DNA of 64,000 bases from Amphimedon queenslandica (Eukaryota > Porifera > Demospongiae > Haplosclerida > Niphatidae): assembly GCF_000090795.2 (NCBI RefSeq), contig NW_003546242.1, positions 299,286 to 363,285 on the forward strand. The letters are read 5' to 3'. Both the position numbers and the translations under genes were made by a program. A model generated the notes under the pieces. It did not search any database. It worked only from the letters and a program-made list of their open reading frames with translations, and was not told where the DNA came from. Within the stretch, counting starts at the first letter, position 1. The number at the start of each line of letters is the position of its first letter. This document shows, in pieces, positions 50,763-61,027 of this stretch.

Positions 50763-51706
50763 TGGACTCGCCACGCTTGCATAGGCGGGTACTATGTAGT
50801 TGGGTTGTCATTCTGTCACAAAAATTCCTGTTAATTCCTGGTCAATATCTTTTTTATTGAGCTCTCCTGAGTTATAATTTTTTTAAGCTTTCAAAAAAAG
50901 GTAATTTATTTAGCTCTGTTGTATTTAATAACAATCCGTGATAGCAAAAGCTGAATATTTTTGAGAATAGACCACTTTTCCTAGCCAAATCTTCGCGTTT
51001 CACTCTATTTGGTCAAGATTAGCATTAATAGGTAGAGAAAAGTACCTAGATTAAAAAATACAAGGGAATTTTTTAATCTCTTTTTTTGTTTGCGAATTGC
51101 TAGTTACAGTTGCTTAAAGTTTGTGATTTAGCCTCTTTGAAAAATTTTCAGGCAACACTGGGGAAAGCAGGAGCAACCAAACTATCTCAGTCTCTTTTAA
51201 ATATCTAGGCAAATTTTTTGTGCTAACTCTTTCATTGAATAGAGCTTCAAATGCTAAACTAAATTTCAGCTTTTCTTCTTTTTCCTAGCCACATGTCATG
51301 CTTATCTGCACTGCTAAGTGCTGACCACACCTATAATTTACCGTATAGGGCATAATGTTCGCGGGAGGCAAATTTCACAAAATCTACTAAAATTCCAATT
51401 TGTGGATTTTAATTTTGCGAATTCTACCACGTGTGCCATGCGGATACGGTATTAAATTGATATTCGCGGATTTTATTTTTGCAAATTTTCTTTATCCACG
51501 AAATCAGCGTAATTTGCGTCCCGCGAACATTATGCCCTATACGGTATTTTATGAATCAGTGCAGTAATTGCATTGTTACAGTTTACTCAAAATCTTTTAT
51601 CCTTTTTTCAAATATCAAGTTGCTTATATATAATATAATAATTATCATGATAAGGGTAGTACAAGTAACACATTATCCCTCAGGTGAATCCCAGCAGGCG
51701 AGTCCA
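50763..51706. mobile_element. Possible transposon with tggactcgcc ends
   Basis: tggactcgcc (50763-50772) and ggcgagtcca (51697-51706) are a perfect 10-bp inverted pair 944 bp apart. The left end continues into a motif (ggtacta then agttgggttgt) also found at 24884-24925. The CCGTA-type MITE at 51341-51544 is nested in it. There is no coding capacity. Confidence 0.45.
51341..51544. mobile_element. CCGTA-type MITE, copy 3
   Basis: The ends ccgtatagggcataatgttc and gaacattatgccctatacgg are a near-perfect inverted pair flanked by TA. It is 204 bp long. Confidence 0.75.
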
Positions 51707-52872
51707 CGCACCATGGTACTTCATTAATACTTGAAAAATGTAAAGCATTAAAGGAGTGAGCCTGAGCAAGCCATAGATTATGTGTTGTATGATCTACATG
51801 TATGAGCAAGTAAAGCAATTGCACAAGTCTAAATACAGTTTATGGATTGTGTTGCAGTCTTTTTGCTTAAATTTTTTCTATCACTTGATTACTTAAGAAT
51901 CTCTGCAGCAATTAACTTATATAGTTAGCAGCAGTCACTGACCAAATATTTGAAGAAGATTGTACATCTGCTTTGATAACCTAAGCTTGCTGCTATAAAT
52001 GCATGCCTGCAGCTACTACAGCTGAAAAATCGTGCAGCTTTCTCACTTGCATTTAATTTATAAGAGTCCTTTATATCAAGGAAAAAATTGTATAGCTTTC
52101 TTAAACTTTCTTTTTGCTTGAGAAGTTTTAGACAGCAGTTTATAGTCTTATCTTGCTGACTGTTTGCTACAGTGACTTCAGTAATATAATTATAGATACT
52201 TGGTATTGTTTGATAAGCTATAGCATTCAGTAAGGGTCACAAGTATAATAGGTCTATTTTTTCAAACAATACCAGGTCAATCCAAGTTTTAGAAAAATGT
52301 GTTAATTGATTTATTAACCGGGGGCTGAGGAGGCATAGAGCCCCTCCCTCATTCAGAAAAAATTACTTAAGTTCTGGACTCTTGGTGTTGAGGAAGACAC
52401 TTTGACCTCAGACTTCCTTAATCTATCTATGCACACACCCATGTCACATCTCTCTCTCTCTCTCTTTCATCTTAGGACTTTGTTTAGTAACTTCTGGAAC
52501 ATTCATAGACTTTGTTAGAACATTCTAGTACTCAGTTGTTTAGAATATTCCAGTACATGTACAGAACACTCTTACACATGTTTAGAACATTCTTGCACAT
52601 GTTTCATGCGCATGCTCACACAACTATAAATAGGCTCAGTGCGGCCACTGTTTTTGGGTCTTTGATTATTATAGTCTTTCTGCTATCGATTAATAATTTG
52701 GATAGCTATTGCTATAACAAGTAGCTGAACAAATCTATCACTTGCATGATCATGATTTCAGCAGTTTCCAGTGGTTTAAGGAGGGATCAGAAGCACCAGT
52801 ATGATTAGAATTATCTTGACCACACCCGTAATTCACGAAAATGAAGAAAACTTGAACACTGTTTTACCATAG
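51707..52872. other. Intergenic, no gene seen
   Basis: AT-rich DNA with a (tc)n run near 52449-52466 and a cluster of related tagaacattc motifs at 52495-52605 (a loose tandem of the type ttagaacattc). I see no exon or RNA gene. Confidence 0.45.
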
Positions 52873-53745
52873 ATACTGTATACACATGAATATGAAACTC
52901 CTCTATACACACATATAAATTCCCATAAGAAAGCATCATAAACGTCACATCCGGCTGTCCTCACCCGTGTTTCGCTGCATTCATGGCTACCAGAGTATGT
53001 AAAGTAATCACAGTAGCCTATTTGTTTGTTAAAGTAGTGGAATGATCCCTCAAAGGACTTTGCAAAGCCTTCATATATTGAAATAATGCTCATAAAAGAT
53101 AGATTGACCGCAAATCTTGGCTCTACAGTAGATGTCAGAGCCTACTTGTTGTGTATATTTCACTCAAGCCACTTTTTTAGCTTAACTTTGTTGAATTAGG
53201 CCAACATTTTATATTGCACTGATAGGTTATTGTTTACTAGTTGTAGTAGGAGGGCTATTATTTAGAGCTTGTGTCAAGTAGAAGAGCTGTTATTTTCTAA
53301 ATATTGGTTTTTCAAGCCCCAACTTTCTAGTCAATTTTTCGTGGTAATACTTTACTTAATTGGAACTTTTTCTATATGGTTTTGTAGCTTAAGAATAGGT
53401 AGTTGTAGTGGGCCTATTCTTAAGGGAGTGTATTTTTAGTTTTGGTACAATTGTGTTGTCAAAATCATCATTTTTAGGTGACAAGAGATAGGAAAGTCAT
53501 GCATTAGTAGACTACATATACTAAAAAAAGGAAAATGCTAGCAATTATGATGCATGATAAATGTCAAGTTTTATTGTATTATTGTACATAAAATCTCAAA
53601 TTTAAATTTGATTAGTAATAATAATAATAATACTTTTTATCATTATTTTTATTGTGAATGAAAGACATAATATGACATATTTCCGGTGAAACACACCTCA
53701 GAACATCCAGTCCGGCCGTGTTTCATATTCATGTGTATACAGTAT
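52873..53745. mobile_element. Non-autonomous element with 26-bp TIRs
   Basis: atactgtatacacatgaata followed by tgaaac (52873-52898) is matched by its reverse complement at 53720-53745. The 873-bp interior is noncoding. Its right end directly abuts the foldback element that follows. Confidence 0.65.
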
Positions 53746-55325
53746 TGGGCGTTACTAGAATGTGGATGACTGTGGATTGTTCCGCATGTGGAACGAGCAC
53801 GTGAGCGCGCGGACTGTGCACGGGTGTATGCCTAGAATGCAGATCAGCTCCTAACAAGTTCAGAATATACACCATGATAACTTCCAGCGGATCAGTCCTC
53901 TTGTTTTTTTACTCATTGATAAAGTAAAAATAGACATAAAATAATTATTTTTAGCAGTAATAATTTCAATCTTTGAATGTACGACATTTCAGTGATAATA
54001 TCAAGTTAAAGCTCTAGCCTTCAGTCATTGGTCACAAAATATCTGTCATTATACTGAATCTAGTTGCAACAAAATGAGTTACAATCTGAAATGTGGACAA
54101 ACATAGTTCTTCATTGTGTAACAATGATTATTAAGATATTTCATGTGACCACAAATACTGCTGTGATTATATTTAAGATATTTAATGTTGTTATTATAAT
54201 GCTTTCATTAGCAGCTTAGTCTTAGATTAATAGCAAATCATTAATTTTAAAAAGTTTCAGGTAATTAAAATATTTCTTGATAATTATGAAAAGTAAAACA
54301 ATTAAAGTTGACCCAACTCTACTTGCTAATGCAGAGCATAAGATATTTTTATTTGACTATCTTCTTATTGCAAGTGTCATGTTTTCTACATGTATCAAGT
54401 TTACCATTATTATAGCTTCCCTCTAATCCTGTATAAATATTTTAAATGATGAAACAAGCAGTAAAGATAATAATGTGAAATTAAAAAAAAACTATATTAG
54501 TGTTAGTTAAAACAAAAACACATCTATAATATTTAATTAATATCTTTAGTACTGCAACTAGAATCACTGAATAATATTCATACTCAAAAGATGCTAGTTT
54601 CATGATTTATTAACACTGAGTTGTGATCATCTTGACGAAACTTCAGATTTACCACATCGCTATGAAGCACAAAGATCATGCAGCTATAAAAAATTTGAAA
54701 GACCAAATTCAAAAAACTACTTCATGTTCAGTAATAAGTTATAGGAAACTAAAATAAGATGTCTGTAGATGCATCCAAATCAAGACTTTTTTGCAAATGA
54801 AGATGTTGTGCGAAGAAAAATCATATAGGTTGCAACAAATTTTGGCCAATAGAATAATTTATATTAATATTTTTGGCAGTATCATAATAATCTTTTTTAC
54901 ACAATGAAGATAATTGTTTCAGGTGACTTTCATTGTTTAAAGCCTACAGCTATGTTTGTTCTCATTGCAGATTGTACTCATTTTGTTACAACTAGATTTA
55001 GTATAATCTATTTTATGAACAATGACTGAATGCTTTTGATGTCATCCCTGAAATGTCATACATTCAAAGCTTAAAATTATTATTGTTAAAAATAATTATA
55101 TTATGTCTATTTTTACTTTGTAAAAGAGTTAAACATTGCAACAAATAAAGACTGAATGTAATAAAATAACAAGAGGACTGATCTGCGGGAAGTTATCATG
55201 GTATATATCCTGAATTCGTGAGGAGTTGATCCGCATTCTAGGCACACGCCTGTGCACGTTCCGTGCTCTCAGCGCTCATTCCACGTGTGGAACAATCAGC
55301 AGTGATCCGCATTTTAGCATAGATT
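53746..55325. mobile_element. 1.57-kb foldback element with very long arms
   Basis: The left half reads tggattgttccgcatgtgga, then gtgcacgg, tgcctagaatgc, accatgataacttcc and cagtcctcttg. The right half carries all of these in reverse order and complement (for example caagaggactg near 55170 and gtgtggaacaatcagc near 55286). The match continues inward through aaagtaaaaatagacataa, gacatttcag and ttcagtcattg. The arms therefore span nearly the whole element, about 700 bp each with substitutions. It has no coding content. Confidence 0.75.
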
Positions 55326-56374
55326 GTATTACCAATAAAGTGTCTATGGTATTACTAAGTAACAGGAATTGGAAACTGATGACGTCACACGGACAGACTC
55401 TGTAATGGTGGAAAAGCAATGGAAGGACTACACAAGCTCTTCTCCTAGTCTCCAAATGTATAAAATTTGAATTTTATTCACTATCGATGATTAACAGATA
55501 GGTCTTGGGAGTTCATGACTGTTCTTTGTGACGGTTAAATATAGTTTTGTTGCCAGAATCTTCACCGACTCTCGCGGCCCATGCTATCATTGAAATTGCC
55601 TTTGTGATGGCACAAACTAATGAATACAGCTATTATTTTTCCACAGTGTCGTCTATGGCTTATATAATAGGCTAAAGGCATGTGAAAAACCCTGATCTTT
55701 GTTACAGTTTTTGTCCTTTATCCTAATTTTACTTACTTTTTGTGATATAGGTTGATTAGATACGCCTCTAAAAACAGACATTTTGGTATCTTATGATTAG
55801 TATTAAGCACTTGTCATAATAAAACTGTCCCAGTGGCACGTAGCTTTACTTGATGCATGTTCCTTATATTGACACTCTCTCAGTTTTAGTTATCCCTAGC
55901 AAGTTATAGGTTGAATAAATTTTACACCTATAACGCATAGTTAAAAAGCATGCTTTTTCCCATTTTTCTTCAAAACAAAGTGCTGTATTACAGCTTTAAC
56001 AGTTTCTGATAAGTAAGTAAACCTTCAGCAACAATATCAGCTATATAACTACCCTGGATCTGGCTTCAAGCTACACTTAATCCAGCAGTCCTCTGAGTCA
56101 TATTGCTCTTGTCTCAATGAGCCGGGGAAGGGGCAGAGTCTTACAAGGTTCGTCCGCACCTACTTTCATTAATTTGAATGAGATCATGTAATCAGTGTCC
56201 AATCCCTGTTACTTCATAATACTATACTCTACAGTGCTTTGCATGTTGCTTGACCCTGCAAACTTGTTAATCACGTGACTTTCACCATACTAATAATACA
56301 TGTCACGCGAGCAGGAAGTAAGAAAATTGGGTCAAACAACCTGCAAAGCTCTGTAATATCTATGGTAATACAAT
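55326..56374. mobile_element. Decayed inverted-repeat element
   Basis: The left end agattgtattacca (about 55321-55334) is matched by tggtaatacaat at 56363-56374. An inner pair, tattactaagtaacagg then attgg, recurs reversed around 56188-56228 (ccaat then ccctgttacttcataata). There are probably two nested or overlapping palindromic elements; borders are approximate. Confidence 0.5.
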
Positions 56375-57295
56375 CATAGATAATAGAGTTTAAAAAAGGG
56401 ATAGGAAACCACAGAAAATATTACAGACATATGATGCATATCCTAGCAACCAATCCGGTACATTGATGGCACGAAATATTTTGACCACAGAATGGAAGTG
56501 CATTGCAGCAGTTTGTCATCAGTAAAAGCACACTTGATTTTAAAACTTTCCTTATTATAGCTCATTTGCAGAGTTCAAGACATTATCTTTCTCTTGATAC
56601 CTTTAAATGAACCATTCTGCAAATTGGATGATTGAAAATGATGTTCACAAGTGCTAAGTGCAGATGTTGTTACTGTCAATTTTGTTTTGTACCTTTTTCT
56701 CTGAGATTTCAACTGCACTCTTCAATTTAAGTTTATATTCATTAGAATAACTTGAGAAGCAAGGTAACTAGACCCTTTTATAAGTGATACAGCTTATTAA
56801 TGAAAGACCAGAGGCACATGTTGACTCCAAAATTACTAAGTTTTGTTTTGTACCCTTAACTAAAAAGCAGCAAATAATTTGGCCTTGGAACTTTTTACAC
56901 AAATATATTGCCATTACGGAGGTAACAGAGGTATTTTCACATCTACATTACAACACAGTGATAAGTTAAAACTATTTATTGATTTTCTCGATGTAAGGCT
57001 GTTTCCAATGACTTTAACAATCTTGTTGGTAGTAATTTTTATGAAAAGCAGGAAAGGGCTACTTGCAGAACAACACTGCTGGAAATACTACATTGTATGA
57101 GGGATAGTTTCTCTTCTAATATTCAGAAAAGACCTGTCATGGACCTGTCATTGTCAACCTGTCAATAGCTTCTTTTCAAATTTTCTTTACATTGATTAAT
57201 TGTTAAAAGTGATTAGAGTTAATGCGGCACTGGCGAAGAGCATTTCCTGCCGGGAACGGTGGTTTCCTATCCCTTTCCTTTTAACTCTAATATCT
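56375..57295. mobile_element. ATAGATATTAGAG-type MITE, copy A
   Basis: Left end catagataatagagtttaaa, then gggataggaaac. Right end gtttcctatccctttccttt, then aactctaatatct. It is about 0.92 kb and noncoding. The right end seems to have lost its last bases. Confidence 0.65.
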
Positions 57296-57298
57296 AAA

Positions 57299-57371
57299 GC
57301 TGCAAAAGTCGTGGCAGCCATTTTGTTTGGGGGTGAATCCTACTCAGTAACGCTACCGCGTTACTAATGAT
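57299..57371 (+). repeat. 73-bp repeat, left partner
   Basis: gctgcaaaagtcgtggcagc, then cattttgtttgggggtgaatc and so on, is the reverse complement, with about five mismatches, of 60288-60360. The pair encloses 3 kb that contains MITE copies B, C and D. Confidence 0.8.
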
Positions 57372-57375
57372 ACAA

Positions 57376-58303
57376 CATAGATATTAGAGTTTACAGGGAT
57401 AGGAAACTTCCGATTGCGGTTTTATTATTTCCCTTGAGTTTATATTGTAGCCTAGCAACAAGATAATTCTGATGCTCCCTTCCCTTTTACGCAGCCCAAA
57501 AATTAGGCAATTAGCTATCTGGGCTGATATTTTCTACAGTCTCTACCTGATAAAAGCTTTTTTGAAGATTTACGTTGCATTATTATTGCTCTAGAATAGT
57601 GCTTCAATATAATTAAACTGTGATAGACTAGTGTGTCTACTTTATAAAACATTACATCTTCATGAAATGACGCCAAAATTTTTGTTTTGCATTTCGACAT
57701 TTGTATCTCAAACACATTTCTAAATACTTCATGATTAGCAAGGTAGACCGATTCTACAAGCAGTCCTCCAGGTCTTCCAATTCGAAGCAGTCCTGTGCAT
57801 CACTTTGGTGGTGTTTTACACACAAATAAAGCAAATTTTTTTTTGCTTCTACACGCCTATCTCAAAAACTGGACGTTCTAGTACCCAAAGGGCCCCATCT
57901 ACAGAAAGTCTATAACCTATCCCGGGTCTTCTACCCATTACCATTAGCAGTTGCTTTAAATACTCTAAGTACCTCAAAAAAATTTTGCTTGAGACACATG
58001 AAATAAAGTGATGCATTACCAACATTCTAATTTTGAGGAGCCAAATAATAAAATGAACATCAGATAGCTAAAATAAAGGAAGAATATAGACATAGCTCCA
58101 TTACAAGTTCATTTTCAAGTTGATACAGTGGACCTGAACAGGCTGAAAGACGATGAGAAAGATCTGCAACATTACAGACTAGCCACCATTGCTCAGTGTA
58201 AAAATGAAATTTATTGAAAATTAGAAAGAATTAATACAGTATGGGGAAGGTAGCTTGATTTCCTGTGAAAGGAAGTTTCCTATCCCTGTAACTCTAATTT
58301 CTA
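57376..58303. mobile_element. ATAGATATTAGAG-type MITE, copy B
   Basis: Left end catagatattagagtttaca, then gggataggaaac. Right end gtttcctatccctgtaactc, then taatttctac. It is about 0.93 kb and noncoding. I could not find a clear target duplication. Confidence 0.65.
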
Positions 58304-58405
58304 CCATGCCTAGTTGTAATTGACCAATCAGATTGCTCAATTTCAGGTTCTTAAATAACTTACATACCAACAAGTTTCCTGGGAGGTTGAATAAGTAGCT
58401 TGAGG

Positions 58406-59852
58406 CATAGATATTAGAGTAAATAAAAAGGATTGGAAACGGGGCGTAGCAACAGGAAATGCTAGTTGGGTTACCACGTGACAACCATCAGTTTTTTGCC
58501 ATCTCCTCCATTGGTGAAGTTGCTCTGGAAGGATTTTGAAGGAAACTTGTGTTGCTCCAGGACAACGCTTGCTTGTGATTTATAGCCTATTGCACATATA
58601 ATTTTTAGAGCTACCCGCAGCAAGTTTTTTGTCTCTGTAAAGCTATGTTGCAATCAGTTATAGGTACAACAAAATCAACTATTTTCGGTAAACTTTAGCT
58701 CTTGTAACAAACTCATACTTCATAGATTCTAACTCTAATCTGTATAATTACTTTGGAAAGTGTAAGGCCTTTTATTTGATTATAATGGTTTCCAGTTTTA
58801 CTTTAGCATGTTTTGAGAAAAGGGAGAATAATGGAATAAATGGCATTTTAAGAGGAAAACTGGGCTGTATCGTGAAAACTATAACATTTTCTGTACAATA
58901 GATAACAGTAGTGTTGAGGGGAAACATCAGGCTTCTTGATGCATCAGTTTCACTTGAATGAGAACAGTCCTTTGCCAAATATAGCTCCTGAAAGAAGGAA
59001 AAGTAGCCTGAAAATAGTGACAAAATCCATAGATATTAGAGTAAATGAAAGGGATTGGAAACTTCTGCGTGGGCGTAGTTGCTAAGCAAAAAAATTGCTC
59101 TTTAGGCAGTTTGTTTCCTTTTGACCACAAAATTCTTGATTTTTTCCATTAAAATTAGAATAACTCCAAGAAGAGTGCTCTGATGAAAAAGAAACTTAAC
59201 TATCAAGGAGTTCAATGTTTTGCACTGTTAATTATTATTTATTTGGCATATTTAGATTAATATTTTGAGTGTTATAGCGCTTTTGCCGATAAAATTGCTG
59301 TTTTCTCCCTCTAATGAAGACAATTGTAGCTAAACTCTAAAAAGCTTGTCAGAATATAAAAGAACTTTCAATTACCTATGGAATGATATGAGGCAACACT
59401 AGAATAGCAAAAGCATGAAAGCTATAGAGGCGAAAAGGTGTCAAAAAAGATGCCGACTTTGTGTACCCATAACTGGTCGAAAAATAGCTCTATAGAAACA
59501 AAAACCTTGCTATAGGTAGCCAGAAACTTTCTATGTGGAACAGAAGATATATCATAAGCAAGCGCTATCTAATAGTCGCACAATATTCCTTCGAAATCCT
59601 TTCTGCACAACATCTACTGCGGAGGAGATGGAGAATGCAGATAAACACGGACGTTGCCAACCAGGTAACCAGGGGTGATGAAAATCGCATCACCAGGCGG
59701 GAACGGTAGTTTCCAATCCCTTTCATTTACTCTAATATCTATGCAAAATCCCAACCCGCCTCTGTTTGCTTAGTAACAATATACAAATGAATGGAGGTTG
59801 GGCTACACCCATGCACCCGTTTCCAATCCCTTTCATTTACTCTATATCTATG
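58406..59852. mobile_element. ATAGATATTAGAG-type MITE, copy C (host of D)
   Basis: Left end catagatattagagtaaata. Right end tttcatttactctatatcta, then tg. The flanks are cttgagg (58399-58405) and ctcgagg (59853-59859), a 7-bp target duplication with one change. Removing copy D leaves about 0.73 kb, the same size as D. Confidence 0.65.
59028..59743. mobile_element. ATAGATATTAGAG-type MITE, copy D (nested in C)
   Basis: Left end catagatattagagtaaatg, then aaagggattggaaac. The right end is its near-exact inverse. The flanks caaaatc at 59021-59027 and 59744-59750 are identical, a 7-bp target duplication. It is 716 bp and noncoding. Confidence 0.75.
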
Positions 59853-59863
59853 CTCGAGGTGAA

Positions 59864-60110
59864 TAAGTAATTTCCCCGGACAGTTAGAGAGTAGCTAGGG
59901 AATTTACTTATTCACCTCCTGTTTAAAAAATGCATTGCTGTTGCTAACTGTTGCTAAGTAAACTAGTTGTTTATTTTAGCACATGGTAGAAGTTGGTTAT
60001 ACAACTCTGTGTTGGAATCTATGGCCTTATCATATCTCGCGCCTATAGCCCTCGGTATGATAAATGCCATAGATACGTCCACCTCATTGTATAACCTTTA
60101 CATCTATGGA
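59864..60110. repeat. Two adjacent hairpin-forming repeats
   Basis: aggtgaataagtaatttccc (from 59857) pairs with gggaatttacttattcacct (to about 59918). Further right, ggttatacaa (59995) pairs with ttgtataacc (60090), with an inner tctatggccttatcata and tatgataaatgccatagat pair. Both are small palindromic elements without coding capacity. Confidence 0.55.
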
Positions 60111-60159
60111 TACAATCTATGATTCTAGTAATGCCCAATCCGCAGTAGCGGTGGTACTG

Positions 60160-60300
60160 TGCTTTTCATTCCACTTGGATTCCATTTGCGTGCTCTGGCC
60201 ATAAATTGCATAATACATGCACATAATATGGAAGGGAGGAGTTTACGGAACATGCAATGATCCAAGTGGAGTGAAAAGTGCAGTATTGTTATTAGTAACG
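60160..60300. repeat. Short inverted-repeat element
   Basis: actgtgcttttcattccact (from 60169) then tggat is matched in reverse by atccaagtggagtgaaaagt (60270-60289). It sits at the inner edge of the 73-bp right repeat. Confidence 0.6.
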
Positions 60301-60360
60301 CAGTAGTGTTACTAAGTAGGATTCACCCCTAAACAAAATGGCTGCCACGACTTTTGCAGC
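60288..60360 (-). repeat. 73-bp repeat, right partner
   Basis: Inverted partner of 57299-57371, ending cgacttttgcagc. Together the two look like termini of an older element into which copies B, C and D inserted. Confidence 0.8.
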
Positions 60361-60584
60361 CTTACTAAACCAGGAAAACAAGCTCCTATGCCTATGAGAC
60401 TTCTTGGTGGACCTTATCTTCACTAGAGGACTCCATTGGTACAACTAGCATGGCTCTAGACCTAGTCTTTATTTATTTATTTATTTATAACTTTATATTG
60501 CAAGTAAAAAGTGAGTAGTAAATTAAGAGAGGATATTATGCTTGCAGTGGGAGCACTGAAGGACTAACCTAGATCACTAGGAGA

Positions 60585-60840
60585 GCCTTGAAAGAAAAGA
60601 AAACAAGAGAGAAAGAGATGAGGAGAGGGAAAAGGAGACATACAAAATCACAGATAATAATAAGTTAAGAAAAGAAAAGAAGACAAGAGAGAAAGAGATG
60701 AGGAGAGGGAAAAGGAGAGATACAAAATCACAGATAATAATAAAATTAAGAAAAGAAAAGAAGACAAGAGAGTAAGACATGAGAAGAGGAAAAAGGAGAG
60801 ATTCAAAATCACAAACAATAATATATTAATAATCATAAAA
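60585..60840. repeat. About 80-bp purine-rich tandem repeat
   Basis: Three units of roughly 77-82 bp, each with aagaaaagaa, gacaagagag, gggaaaaggaga and tacaaaatcaca-type segments. They lie in the 3' region of the LINE. Confidence 0.75.
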
Positions 60841-60875
60841 TCAAATACATATATAACAATAATAATGATAAGATT

Positions 60876-61027
60876 CATAGGCGTAGGAATGATTCAAAAG
60901 TTGGGGGGCTCAACATCAAAAAGCATGACTTAGCATGTGAACACTGGGGGGGGGGCTAACCCCTCTTGCTGAAAAGTTGGGGGGGCTGCAGCCCCCTCAG
61001 ACCCCCCCCCCCATTCCTACGCCTATG
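60876..61027. mobile_element. 152-bp foldback element with G-runs
   Basis: cataggcgtaggaatg (60876-60891) and cattcctacgcctatg (61012-61027) are a perfect 16-bp inverted pair. The interior has ggggggg and ccccccc runs and ggggctgcagcccc. It is inserted in the 3' region of the LINE. Confidence 0.75.

Noticed and set aside
52833-53093. Minus-strand frame with Tyr/Ser-rich peptide
   Set aside because: It lies inside a non-autonomous transposon with terminal inverted repeats; there is no recognisable domain.
61012-61027. Hairpin near the LINE as a terminator or RNA gene
   Set aside because: The perfect inverted pair with 60876-60891 shows it is the end of a foldback element.
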